DNA from: Proteobacteria bacterium UBA4656 | Lineage (GTDB): Bacteria; Pseudomonadota; Gammaproteobacteria; Xanthomonadales; Ahniellaceae | Assembly (NCBI GenBank): GCA_002405525.1 | Contig: DHLY01000060.1 | Location: forward strand, 1 to 21,153 | Length of the DNA: 21,153 bases | Direction of reading: 5' to 3' | Shown: positions 7,647-16,800 of the stretch, one piece after another | Position numbering within the stretch: position 1 is the stretch's first letter | Layout: each line of letters opens with the position of its first letter | Notes under the pieces: generated by a model | What the model was told of the DNA's origin: nothing | The model's input: the letters and a program-made list of their open reading frames with translations, nothing else | Database searches by the model: none | Made by a program: the position numbers and the translations under genes

Positions 7647-7974
7647 TGTCCAGACCACCGTCGCCGACGGCATCGCCATCCTCGTCCTCAGCGGCCGCAT
7701 CGACGCCGCGACGTCCGACCAGCTCGACTTCGCTGCGGAAGAGGGCGCAGGCGGCGCGAGGCGCATCGTGCTCGACCTCGCCCAGATCCGGTACGTCAGC
7801 TCCGCCGGCCTGCGCGTGTGCCTGATGATCGCCAAGCGCCTGCAGAAGGTCGGCGGCAAGCTGGCGCTGTGCAGCCTCAGCGACGGGGTGCGGGAAGTCT
7901 TCGACATCGCTGGATTCAGCCAGATCCTCACCATCACGCCCGACCGCGACAGCGCGATCGAGGCCGTGCGTTGA
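7639..7974 (+). CDS. RsbV/SpoIIAA-type STAS anti-sigma factor antagonist (111 aa)
   Basis: This is a single STAS domain of the usual size (about 110 aa). The strand A-I-L-V-L-S-G-R-I-D-A-A-T is the STAS core start. L-D-L-A-Q-I-R-Y-V-S-S-A-G-L-R (residues 45-59) carries the conserved phosphorylatable serine site (S54/S55). In partner switching the unphosphorylated form binds the RsbW-like kinase and frees that kinase's target; phosphorylation reverses this. The ATG start is embedded in the end of the kinase gene (8-nt overlap). Its stop overlaps the TTG start of the phosphatase gene (TTGA), so kinase, antagonist and phosphatase are made from one message. Confidence 0.9.
   Translation: MLDVQTTVADGIAILVLSGRIDAATSDQLDFAAEEGAGGARRIVLDLAQIRYVSSAGLRVCLMIAKRLQKVGGKLALCSLSDGVREVFDIAGFSQILTITPDRDSAIEAVR
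7960..7963 (+). promoter_or_regulatory. RBS (GAGG) supporting the TTG start of the phosphatase gene
   Basis: GAGG inside the end of the STAS gene stands 7 nt before TTG 7971 and 13 nt before the alternative GTG 7977. The TTG overlaps the STAS stop codon as TTGA, a coupling arrangement. This favours the TTG. Confidence 0.45.
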
Positions 7975-9965
7975 CCGTGGCCCCGGCCGGATCCGCCGAG
8001 TCGCTGCAGATCGGCCGTCGGGCCCGGCGCGGGCTGCCGCCCTGGCTGCAGGGAAGCCTGGTCGCAGGCGTGGTCGCCGCGTCCATCCTCGGCATCACCG
8101 CGCTGACGTATTGGCGCACGGAAGCGGCCCTGATCGACGAGATTCACTCCGGGCTGCTGCGCACGGCGGCCATCGCGGCGCGGGCCATCGACCCGGAGGT
8201 GCACAAGGCGTTCAAGCCGGGCGACGGCGAGGACGGAATGGCCTATCAGCAGGCGATCCGCCCTTTGCGCGAGATCCTGGAGGCCGACAGCAACGTGGCC
8301 TACGTGTACTCGGCGGTGCTGATCGACGGCCGGGTCTTCTTCGTGCTCGACGGCACGCCGAAGCCGCCACCCGGTGTGGCCGATGATTCAGTCGCGCTGT
8401 TCGAGCAGTACGATCCGCCGCCGCCGGACCTCTTGATTGCCCTGCGCGAGGGCAGGCCCATGGTGTCGCAGCCCTACTCCGACAAGTGGGGCACCTTCAT
8501 CAGCGCCTACCAGCCCTTCCACGACACCGGCGGCGGGCTGGTCGGCGTGGTTGGCATCGACCTGAAGATGGACAACTACCAGCGTCGCCTGCAGCCGATC
8601 CGCCAGGCCTGCCTGCTCGCGGCTGCGCTCGGTGTGCTGTTGGCGGTGCTCATGGGCCTCGCGCTGTGGGTGGCTTCCCGCACCGACCGCAACGTGCGCG
8701 AACTCGGGCGCCGGCTGCGCACGGTCAACGCCCTGCTGGCGGTCTCGCGCGCCCTCGGCTCGGGGGTGGAACTCGCCGACCTGCTGCCCGTCATCGTGCG
8801 CCAGACCACCGGCGTCATGGGCGCCGAGTATGCCGCGTTGTACACCCGCGACCGCTCGAACGGCCGCCTGCATCTCAGCCACGCCGACCGCGCCGCGGAT
8901 CCCGCCCTCGCAGGGCTGGACTGCAGCGACCGCGGCATCGTCGGCCGCGTGGCACGTACCGGAACGCCGGCCAACGTGGGCCGCGTGGACACGGACCCCG
9001 ATTTCGATCCGGCGGTCGACGACCAGGCGGGCGTCGGGCCGCGCAACCTGCTGGCGCTTCCGATCATCGACGCCTACGGGCAAGCGCACGGCGTGCTGCA
9101 GGTCGTCAATCGCGTCGAGCCAGGGCCGTTCGACGATGACGACGCCATCCTGCTCGGCGCGCTGGTGGCGCAGATCGTCGTCGCGCTGGACCGCGCGCGC
9201 CTGGTGCAGGTCTACGTCGAGAAGCAGAAGCTCGATGAAACGCTGCGGCTGGCGGCGTCGATCCAGATGAACATGCTTCCGCACGACTTCTCCGGCCGTG
9301 AACTGGAGCGCGTCGACCTGCACGCGCTGCTCGCGCCGGCCAAGGAAGTCGGCGGCGACTTCTACGACTTCTTCTTCACCGCCGACCGGCGGCTGGTGTT
9401 CCTGGTCGCCGACGTGTCGGGCAAGGGCATGCCCGCGGCGCTGTTCATGGCCAAGGCCAAGACCCTGATCAAGGCGCACGCCGGCCTGGTCGCCTCGCCG
9501 GAGGCCATCCTCGCCCGCGCCAACGACGAGCTGAGCGAGGACAACGACGACGGCATGTTCGTGACGGTCTTCCTCGCCATGCTGGACATCGAGACCGGGC
9601 ACCTGCGCTACGCCAACGCCGGTCACAATCCGCCGTTCCGGCTGGCCTCCGACGGCAGCGTGCAGCGCATGGCCGTGCCGCGCTCGATGGCCCTCGGCCT
9701 GGTGGGCGGCGTACCCTATCGTGCTGAAACCCTGGAACTGGCGCCGCAGGAAGGGCTGTTCCTGTATACCGACGGCATCAACGAGGCCATGAATGCGGCG
9801 GACGAGCAGTTCGACTATGCGCGGATGGAGCAGGTGCTGCGCACCGCGCCGCGTCTCGCCCGCGAGATCGACGATGCCATGCTCGCTGCCGTGCGCTGCT
9901 TCGCCGACGGATCCGAGCAGTCCGACGACATCACCGCGCTCACGGTGCGCTGGCGCGGCGGCTGA
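7971..9965 (+). CDS. Membrane sensor-GAF-PP2C (RsbU/SpoIIE-type) serine phosphatase (664 aa)
   Basis: The domain order is a short basic cytoplasmic start, TM1 at about 28-47, a Cache-like periplasmic sensor at about 50-210, TM2 at about 213-236, GAF at about 260-420, a short helical linker and a PPM/SpoIIE phosphatase at about 445-660. The metal-binding acidic motifs are present: G-G-D-F-Y-D (D463), A-D-V-S-G-K-G-M (D481), Y-T-D-G-I-N-E-A (D601) and S-D-D-I-T (D652/D653). A-G-H-N-P-P is also intact, so it should be active. Its likely substrate is the phosphorylated STAS protein encoded just before it. The sensor domain is clearly related to the protein encoded at 11244-12035 on the other strand; for example, Y-S-D-K-W-G-T-F and Y-T-D-Q-W-G-T-F both begin at residue 169. 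The gene ends 28 bp from the converging MFS gene. Confidence 0.9.
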   Translation: MTVAPAGSAESLQIGRRARRGLPPWLQGSLVAGVVAASILGITALTYWRTEAALIDEIHSGLLRTAAIAARAIDPEVHKAFKPGDGEDGMAYQQAIRPLREILEADSNVAYVYSAVLIDGRVFFVLDGTPKPPPGVADDSVALFEQYDPPPPDLLIALREGRPMVSQPYSDKWGTFISAYQPFHDTGGGLVGVVGIDLKMDNYQRRLQPIRQACLLAAALGVLLAVLMGLALWVASRTDRNVRELGRRLRTVNALLAVSRALGSGVELADLLPVIVRQTTGVMGAEYAALYTRDRSNGRLHLSHADRAADPALAGLDCSDRGIVGRVARTGTPANVGRVDTDPDFDPAVDDQAGVGPRNLLALPIIDAYGQAHGVLQVVNRVEPGPFDDDDAILLGALVAQIVVALDRARLVQVYVEKQKLDETLRLAASIQMNMLPHDFSGRELERVDLHALLAPAKEVGGDFYDFFFTADRRLVFLVADVSGKGMPAALFMAKAKTLIKAHAGLVASPEAILARANDELSEDNDDGMFVTVFLAMLDIETGHLRYANAGHNPPFRLASDGSVQRMAVPRSMALGLVGGVPYRAETLELAPQEGLFLYTDGINEAMNAADEQFDYARMEQVLRTAPRLAREIDDAMLAAVRCFADGSEQSDDITALTVRWRGG

Positions 9966-9993
9966 GCCGGCCCTCGGCGCCGCAGTCGCGATC

Positions 9994-11247
9994 TCAGCGG
10001 ACCTGGTAGCGGGTCAGCGCGAACGAGAAGTAGAGCACGCTGGCGAACATGATCACGTAGGGCAGCCCGTCGACGCCGAGCCACTGCATGGCCATGCCGA
10101 TGGCGAGGATCCCGAGCATGCCGCCGGCAGCGTCCATGATCGAGAACGCCGCGTTGGCCGCCACCAAGTCCTCGCCGGTGAAGCGTTCCGCCGTCATCGC
10201 GAGGCAGATCGAATACAGCCCGCCGATCACCCCGCCCCACGCGAACAGCAGCGCGCGCGCGCTCCATGCGTCGTAGATCGCGATCGGAAGGTACACGGCC
10301 GCCGCCAGCGAGAGCAGGATCAGCGCGATCATCACGTAGCGGCGATCGAAGAAGTCGCTCAGCCAGGCCACCGGCATCTCGAGCAGGATCGAGCCCAGCA
10401 TGAAGGCGGTCAGCAACAGCGCGGCGTTGCCGATGTCCAGTCCGTTGCTGATGCCGTAGACGGTGATGAAGCTCTGCAGGCCGAGGATCGACACGCCACA
10501 GATGGCGACGGCGAACATCACCGCGGGCGCGCGCGCGACGGCGCCGCGCACGCTGGTCTGCGCGCTGCGCTCGAAGCGTGGCGCGAAGAAGCGCCCGAGC
10601 ATGATCGGCGCCACGGACAGCGTGCTCAGCAGCGCGCTGGCATAGAGCGGGATGCGCGTCTCCGCGGCGATGCCCGCATCGGGCAGCAGGCCCAGGCGGC
10701 CGGCCAGCCAGGCATCGGTCGTGGCCATGATCGGCTCGATCAGGTCGACTACCAAGTGCAGGCCTTGCAAGATCAGCGGTCCGCAGGCCAGGCCCAGCGA
10801 GATCGAGGTGCCGAACATGGCCATCGACAGGCCGCGCGCGCGGGTGAAGGGGATGCTGTTGAGCCAGATCTGCAGCAGGGTGCCGGCCAGGATGTTGCCG
10901 AAGCCATGCAGCAGCACCAGCAGAAACCACCACGGCAGGTCGGTGGTGTAGGCCAGCAGAGCGATCGCCGGCAGGCGGATCGCCGCCGCCAGCAGCACCC
11001 AGCTGTACAGGCTAGCCACCCGCAGCAGGCGGGTGAGGCCGAGGCTCACCGCGAACACGGATACGAACTCGATGGCGAGGATCGCGCCGATCAGCGCGGG
11101 GCTCGCGCCGTAGGACTGCAGCGTGGTGGGCAATACCACGGCATTGATGCCCACCGACGTCGACTGCAGGAAGTTGCCGCCGACGACCAGCAGTCCCGCC
11201 GTCCAGTTCGCCAGTTCGCTGCGCCGGGCCGTCGGCGCGGGGCTCAT
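9994..11247 (-). CDS. Major facilitator superfamily transporter (417 aa)
   Basis: This is a polytopic membrane protein with about 12 hydrophobic segments in two halves, of usual MFS length. The pattern resembles the YcaD-like branch of drug/sugar-type MFS proteins: a D-F-F-D-R-R loop between helices in the second half and a long central loop. The substrate cannot be told from the sequence. The ATG at 11247 overlaps the stop of the upstream sensor gene as ATGA, so the two are translationally coupled. This suggests that the transporter works with, or is regulated by, the sensor. It is last in a seven-gene collinear minus-strand series and converges on the phosphatase gene; no intrinsic terminator is visible in the 28-bp gap. 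Confidence 0.87.
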   Translation of the reverse strand: MSPAPTARRSELANWTAGLLVVGGNFLQSTSVGINAVVLPTTLQSYGASPALIGAILAIEFVSVFAVSLGLTRLLRVASLYSWVLLAAAIRLPAIALLAYTTDLPWWFLLVLLHGFGNILAGTLLQIWLNSIPFTRARGLSMAMFGTSISLGLACGPLILQGLHLVVDLIEPIMATTDAWLAGRLGLLPDAGIAAETRIPLYASALLSTLSVAPIMLGRFFAPRFERSAQTSVRGAVARAPAVMFAVAICGVSILGLQSFITVYGISNGLDIGNAALLLTAFMLGSILLEMPVAWLSDFFDRRYVMIALILLSLAAAVYLPIAIYDAWSARALLFAWGGVIGGLYSICLAMTAERFTGEDLVAANAAFSIMDAAGGMLGILAIGMAMQWLGVDGLPYVIMFASVLYFSFALTRYQVR

Positions 11248-12035
11248 CGCGCCTCGTCCTGCGCGAGGCGGCGCCGGATCTCGCGGTAGAGCGCCAGCCG
11301 CCGGTCATTGATCACGCGGATGAAGTTGCGCAGGAACCAGACCGCGGCGGCCGTGAGGAAGGCGATGAAGAACCCGGTGACCATGGCGCGTACGGTGGCG
11401 CGCTTGATCGGTTCGAGACGTTGGAAGTACTCCGAGACCTCGAGGTCCATGCCGAGCACGGCGTAGAAGCGCCCCTGGGCGTCCAGCAGGGGGACGTAGC
11501 CCGATACGAAGGTGCCCCACTGGTCGGTGTAGGGCTCGTCGGACACCACCACCACCTGCTCGCGCAGGGCGCGCTGGATCTCGGGATTGGCGTCCTCGTA
11601 GGGGTCCATGAGGCGCACGCTCTTGTCCTCGGCCGCGGGATCTGCAGGCGGTGGCGTCGGGTCGAGGATGAAATGGATCCTGCCGTCCTTCGCCACGGCG
11701 GTGTAGACGTAGGCGATCTTCGGGTCGGCGCGCAGAAAGCGCAGCATCATCGCGTCGATCCGCTGGTAGGCTTCGCTCTCCTCGTCCTCGGGCCGGGTGA
11801 ACGACTGGTGCAGCACCGGGTCGATCTGGCTGGCGACCATGCGCGCTGTGCGCAGCACGCCTTCGCGGATTTCGGCTTTTTGCGCATCGAGGGCGCGGGC
11901 ATAGATGAAGTACACCGTGGTCGCCACGGCGACCATGACCGCGACGAACGCGAACACGGCCTCGAGCAGCGGGCGGATCCGGTACTCGCCCGGCGCGTAG
12001 TCGTCCAGCAGTTGCCTGAGCGTCGGTTCGGTCAT
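11244..12035 (-). CDS. Stand-alone two-helix membrane sensor, Cache-like, no output domain (263 aa)
   Basis: TM1 is at about residues 20-45, a periplasmic domain at about 50-210, TM2 at about 213-238, then a basic cytoplasmic tail of about 25 residues. No kinase, cyclase or phosphatase domain follows. The periplasmic domain parallels the phosphatase at 7971-9965 along its full length. Shared blocks include L-R-T-A near residue 60, I-D-P-x-x-H, A-Y-V-Y-(S/T)-A-V, F-(V/I)-L-D-x-T-P, W-G-T-F-(I/V)-S and Y-x-x-R-L-x-P-I. Similar domains in other bacteria precede diguanylate cyclases or kinases. Here the protein stops at a TGA overlapping the MFS start (ATGA). It may pass the signal through its tail or directly to the transporter. 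It starts 36 bp after the end of the hydroxylase gene. Confidence 0.85.
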   Translation of the reverse strand: MTEPTLRQLLDDYAPGEYRIRPLLEAVFAFVAVMVAVATTVYFIYARALDAQKAEIREGVLRTARMVASQIDPVLHQSFTRPEDEESEAYQRIDAMMLRFLRADPKIAYVYTAVAKDGRIHFILDPTPPPADPAAEDKSVRLMDPYEDANPEIQRALREQVVVVSDEPYTDQWGTFVSGYVPLLDAQGRFYAVLGMDLEVSEYFQRLEPIKRATVRAMVTGFFIAFLTAAAVWFLRNFIRVINDRRLALYREIRRRLAQDEAR

Positions 12036-12071
12036 GCGGGGCCCCGGGTGCGCGGTAGTCGGCGGGGTTGG

Positions 12072-12647
12072 TCAGCGGCTGCCCGCGCCGCCCGCGAGCG
12101 GCGGCTTGGGACGCATCGCCAGCCGCGCCTCGATGCGGTGCAACGCGCTGCCGGGCGGGGGATTGCGCGCGGTGCCGAAGACGTGGTCCCACAGCGTGAT
12201 CAGCAGGCCGAAGTTGCGCTTGGGCACCGCGTGGTGGTGCAGGTGGTAGTCGCCCCAGGCGAAGACCCGGGTCCATGCGCCCTGGACGCGCGGATTGTGG
12301 TCGAGGATTTCCTCGCTGAGGAACACCTCGTAGGCCCAGTGCAGGGCCAGCAGCGGCAGGCCGAACGCGGGAAAAGCCAGTGCGATGGCGACCAGCGGGA
12401 GGCTCATGTTGATCCAGACGTCCACCGACGAAGGCCAGTCGCCGAACCACAGCAGATACTGCGGCCAGCGCGGCCTTGCCGGCTTCGGCAGGCTGCGCAG
12501 GTAAGGCTTCCGGTGGTGCGCCCGATGCAGCGCGAACAGCGGGTTCCAGCGGTGGCGCCAGTGCGAGAGGCGGTGCAGCAGGTAGATGGCCAGGGTCCAG
12601 AGCAGGAGGCAGGCGATCAGACCGGCGAAGAAGGACCAGTGGTCCAC
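12072..12647 (-). CDS. Sterol desaturase / fatty acid hydroxylase family protein (191 aa)
   Basis: This is a membrane-bound di-iron hydroxylase-type protein. Three histidine clusters are seen: H-R-L-S-H (25-29), H-R-A-H-H (41-45) and Y-H-L-H-H-H (134-139), plus H117. These match the HX3H, HX2HH and HX2HH boxes of the family. Hydrophobic segments lie at about 4-24 and 82-108. The family hydroxylates or desaturates lipid chains or sterols; the substrate is unknown. GTG 12647 was chosen because the first transmembrane segment begins right after it. The frame remains open to a GTG at 12797, but the extra 50 residues are Arg/Ser/Pro-rich and unlike the family. Neither start has a good RBS. The gene lies between the threonine dehydrogenase and sensor genes on the same strand. 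Confidence 0.82.
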   Translation of the reverse strand: MDHWSFFAGLIACLLLWTLAIYLLHRLSHWRHRWNPLFALHRAHHRKPYLRSLPKPARPRWPQYLLWFGDWPSSVDVWINMSLPLVAIALAFPAFGLPLLALHWAYEVFLSEEILDHNPRVQGAWTRVFAWGDYHLHHHAVPKRNFGLLITLWDHVFGTARNPPPGSALHRIEARLAMRPKPPLAGGAGSR

Positions 12648-12824
12648 GTCAGGGCTGCGCTGCGCAGTCTTGGCGGTGCACCCCGCAGGGCAGCGGAATG
12701 CTCGGATCGACGGCCACGGACGGACTCCTGCGGGCCGGCTGCGCGGCGCCGACGAAAGCGCGGACACGACGCAGATGGTCGCGGAGTGTCCGGGCACCCG
12801 CGCGAAGGAGCACCCTGCAGCCGC

Positions 12825-13856
12825 TCAGTTCCAGGAGCAGACCACCTTGCCGCACTGTCCGGCCTCCATCAGGTCGAAGCCCTTCTGGAAGTCGTCGATG
12901 TGGATCTGGTGGGTGAGGACCTTCTGCAGCGGGAAGCCGGTGAGCAGCATCTGGGTCATCTTGTACCAGGTCTCGTACATGCGCCGGCCGTAGATGCCGT
13001 GCATGACCAGGCCCTTGAAGATCACCTTGTCCCAGTCGATGCCGGCGCCGTTCGGAAGGATCCCGAGCAGCGCGATCTTGCCGCCGTGGTACATGCAGTC
13101 GAGCATGTCGTTGAAGGCGCGCGGGTTGCCGCTCATCTCGAGCCCGACGTCGAAGCCCTCCATGTGGAGGTCCTTCATCACGCTGCGCACCGACTGTTTG
13201 GACACGTTGACGACCCGCGTCGCGCCCATGTCGGCGGCCAGTTTCAGTCGGTAATCGTTGATGTCGGTGACCACCACGTTGCGCGCGCCGACGTGCTTGC
13301 AGATGCCGGCCGCGATGACGCCGATCGGACCCGCGCCGGTGATCAGCACGTCCTCGCCGATGAGGTCGAACTCCAGCGCGCAGTGGGCGGCGTTGCCGTA
13401 GGGGTCGAAGAAGGCGGCCAGTTCGCTGGGGATCTGGTCGGGGATCGGCCACAGGTTGGCGGCCGGCATCGCGATGTATTCGGCGAAGGCGCCCTGGCGG
13501 CTGACGCCGATGCCTTCGGTGTGCGGGCAAAGGTGCTGCTTGCCGGCGCGGCAGTTGCGGCACACGCCGCACACGATGTGGCCCTCGGCGGAGACGCGCT
13601 GGCCCAGCGAGTAACCGCGCACGCCCGCGCCCATGTCGACGATGCGGCCGACGAACTCGTGCCCGATCACCAGGCCCGGCTTGATCGTGCGCTGGCTCCA
13701 TTCGTCCCATTTGTAGATGTGCAGGTCGGTGCCGCAGATCGCGGTCTTCTCGAGCTTGATCAACACGTCGTTGGGGCCGATCCCGGGCATCGGCACGCGT
13801 TCCATCCAGATGCCCTTGGTCGGCTCGCGCTTGACCAGCGCCTTCATTGTCTGCAT
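12825..13856 (-). CDS. tdh: L-threonine 3-dehydrogenase
   Basis: This NAD-dependent zinc medium-chain dehydrogenase oxidises L-threonine to 2-amino-3-ketobutyrate, normally cleaved onward by Kbl. Its length of 343 aa is close to the 341 aa of the E. coli enzyme. Catalytic zinc ligands are C41 and H66-E67 (G-H-E-F-V-G). Structural zinc cysteines are C96, C99, C102 and C110. The nucleotide-binding motif G-A-G-P-I-G is near residues 174-179. An RBS GGAGGG lies 6 nt before the ATG at 13856. No kbl gene is in this window, unlike the common kbl-tdh pair. The gene follows the TPR-CHAT gene by only 24 bp, so it may be read from that operon, although its metabolic job has no obvious link to it. Confidence 0.95.
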   Translation of the reverse strand: MQTMKALVKREPTKGIWMERVPMPGIGPNDVLIKLEKTAICGTDLHIYKWDEWSQRTIKPGLVIGHEFVGRIVDMGAGVRGYSLGQRVSAEGHIVCGVCRNCRAGKQHLCPHTEGIGVSRQGAFAEYIAMPAANLWPIPDQIPSELAAFFDPYGNAAHCALEFDLIGEDVLITGAGPIGVIAAGICKHVGARNVVVTDINDYRLKLAADMGATRVVNVSKQSVRSVMKDLHMEGFDVGLEMSGNPRAFNDMLDCMYHGGKIALLGILPNGAGIDWDKVIFKGLVMHGIYGRRMYETWYKMTQMLLTGFPLQKVLTHQIHIDDFQKGFDLMEAGQCGKVVCSWN

Positions 13857-13862
13857 CGCAGT

Positions 13863-13868
13863 CCCTCC
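13863..13868 (-). promoter_or_regulatory. RBS (GGAGGG) of tdh
   Basis: On the minus strand GGAGGG stands 6 nt before ATG 13856. It fits that start rather than the in-frame ATG nine bases further in. It is one of the strongest RBSs in the window and sits in the 24-bp gap after the TPR-CHAT gene. Confidence 0.7.
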
Positions 13869-13880
13869 GTCGAGGCCGGA

Positions 13881-16800
13881 TTATAGGCCAGCCGGCCGCG
13901 CGGCAAGGCGGGCCGGGCGCGCTGGCGCGGCCGCGGCGTGTTCCAGCGCGAGCCCGGCCCAGTGGAACGGCGCGCCCGCCGCCGGCGGCAGGGCGTCCGC
14001 GGTACCGAGCGCCCGCCGCAGGGCCTCCAGAGGTCCGGCGGCCCGGGCCCGCGCCAGCCATTCGCGCTGCGCGCCGGCCAGCGCCACGTCAGCTGCCGCG
14101 CCCGCATGCAGTCGTGCATGGAAGTCCAGCAGCAGCCGCGCGGTGGGCGCGTCAGGCACCCGCCACAGCGTGCCGAGCACCGCGCCGGCGCCCGCCGCGG
14201 ACAGCGCGCGCGACATGCCGAGCAGTCCCTCGCCGCCGACGTCGCCGCCCAGCGCGCTCTCGCAGGAGGACAGCACGACCAGGCTGCCGGGCAGGCGCAG
14301 TGTCGCGATTTCCGCCGCGCTGAGCGCGCCGTCGTCGTCGGCCGCGCCGCTGCCGCGCGCCAGCGCGAGGAAACTGCGCGTCGGATCGTCCGCGTCGAGC
14401 ACGCCATGCACCGCGAAATGCAGGATCGTGGCGGTCGGCGCATGGCGCCGCGCGGCCGCTTCGGTGGCCTGCGCGCCGACGAAGCGCAGTGCGCGGGGGC
14501 CGTGCAGCGCGACCAGTCCGTCGACCTCGCGGCGCGCGCCCGGCAGTGGTGTGGCCAGGTCCGGGTGCCGCGTGGGATCGCGCGCCGGCGCGAGCATCGG
14601 GTCGACGTCGGCGAAGCCGACTACCCACCCATCGGCGGCCGCAGCGGGTGCGGCGCGCGCGAACACCGCCGGCGAGGCAGCCGTGGCGAGGACCCGCGCC
14701 TCGACCAGCCGCCGCGGCGGCTGCGCGTCGTCGATCGCCAGCGCGGCGAAGGGCAGGCGGCGCAGCGTGCCGTCGGCGACCAGGGTCCAGCGAGGGGCAT
14801 CGGCGATCGCCGGCAGCAGGGCGTCGAACAGCAGCCGGTAGAGGTCGTGCGACTGGGCATCGAACGCCGCGGCCGATGCGGGCGGCGGGTCGCCTCGCGC
14901 CGCCAGCAGGCGCAGTCGATCGACACGGGCGCCGAGGTCGGCGGCGGTCAGCGGCAGCACGGCCATGCGCGGCGGGGAGTCGCCGCGGCGCCAGGCCAGC
15001 GCCACCAGGGCCTCGTCGGTCGCGACGAACGAGACCAACGCCTGGTCCGGTTCGAGCGCCGTGCCCGGACCCGCGGCCCCGTCGGCCGACCAGGCCACGG
15101 GGACCGCCTGCGGCGCCGGCAGCAGCCGGCGCAGGAGCTGCGCGCGGTAGCGGCCCTCCAGCGCGGCCGCGCCCCCGGCGTCGCCGCGCCGCGCCAGCAG
15201 CAGCAGCGGTTCCTTGTAGAAGTCCTGGTACTGCGCGGCCCAGCGAGCGCGGATGTCGTCGTCGCCGCCGACCACCTCGCGGTGCCGCTCCAGGCCGTCG
15301 ATCGCCGCGCCGTAGTCTTCCAGCGCACCGTCGGTGTCGCCGTCGTCGCGGCGGATCCGCGCGCGCAGGAAGCGCGCCTGGGCGGACTGGATCGCGCCGG
15401 CGCCGGCCGCGGCCTGGCGCGCCATGGCGTCTTCGACCGTCGCGCGCGCCGCATCGAGCCGACCCTCGCGCCAGGCTGCCTCGCCGATGCCCAGCAGGGT
15501 TTCGGTGCGGATCGTCTCCGCGCGGTTGAGCTCAGCGTAGCGGGCCAGCGCGCGTTCGCCGTCGGCGCGCGCGTCGGCGAAGCGGCCGAGCCCGATCAGC
15601 GCCTGCAGCCGGAAGCCGAGCGCGTCGGCGTCCAGCGAGGTGCCGCGCAACGGGCTGTCGGGCGCCGCCGCCGTGGTGGCGGCGACCACCGCGTCGAACA
15701 GCGGCAGGGCCTCGGCATGGCGACCCTGCCGCAGCAGCGCCTGCGCCAGTTGCAAGCGCGTGCTCAATGCCTCGTAGCCCTGCGGGTCGATCGCCTCGGC
15801 TTCGGACAGCGCGGTGCGGAACAGGGCCTCTGCCTCGTCGAACTGTGCGCGCCGCAGGAGCACGTCAGCCAGCGCGGTGCGCGCCTGCTGCGCGAACAGG
15901 GTGCCGGGCGCGGCGCGCTCGAAGGCGTCCAGCGACTCGCGGGCGTAGGTTTCGGCGGCGGCGAAACGCCGGCGCTGCATCGCCATCAGGTGGGCGTTCA
16001 TCGCCGCGCTGCCGAGAAGTGGACTGTCGCCGGCCGTTGGACGCAGCAGGGCGAGCGCGGCGTCGAAACGCAGCAAGGTGTCTGCGGCGCCTTCGATGCC
16101 CGCCAGCGTCGCCTGCTGGGCGAGGATCGCGCCGTGCTCGATGCTGCCGGGCGCCAGCGCCTCGATGCGCGACTGCGCGGCGTCATACTCGGCGCGCGCG
16201 CGCGCGCGGTCGCCGCCGCGCAGCGCAGCGAAGCCGCGCAGCAATCGGGCCTGGGCGGCGTCGAGGCCATCGCCGGCCAGTGCCAGCGCTGCGTCGGCGT
16301 CGGCGGCGGCGCCCGGGTTGTCGCGCAGCAGGCTGCGCGCGCGCGCGCGCAGCAGCAGGGCGTGGGCGCGCGGCGCGTCGCTTCCGCCGTCGCGCAAGGC
16401 CAGCAGGCGGTCGGCCAGCGCGAGCCCGGCGCGGCGGTCGCTGCGGCGGTCGAGGGTGCGCAGGTGCGACTCGATGAAGTCCGCCGCGGCGGCCGGGGTG
16501 AGCGCGATCGCCGCCTCCAGCGCGGCGTCGGCCGCCGCCCAGTCGCCGGCCAGTGCGAGCCAGCGCGCACGCAGCAGGCTACCCTCTGCGCGCGCCGCGG
16601 GGTCGCGCTGCGCGGCGACCCATGCGTCGAGAGCGGCCAGCGCGCGCGGCCAGTCGCGTGCCGCACGCGGGGCCAGCAGGGCGGTCAGCAGGGCCGGTTC
16701 CGATGGCGGCAGGGTTTCGAGGTCCCACGAGCCGGGCGGCAGTTCCAGCGGCGCGGGGGCGTCCGCGCGGATGCGGCGCAGCGCGACCGGCCCGCGCCGC

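Noticed and set aside
9966..9993. Bidirectional terminator between the converging phosphatase and MFS genes
   Set aside because: The 28-bp gap has no stable stem followed by a T-run on either strand.
12648..12797. N-terminal extension of the hydroxylase to GTG 12797
   Set aside because: The added 50 residues are Arg/Ser/Pro-rich and unlike the family, and there is no RBS. It remains possible because 12647 also lacks a clear RBS.
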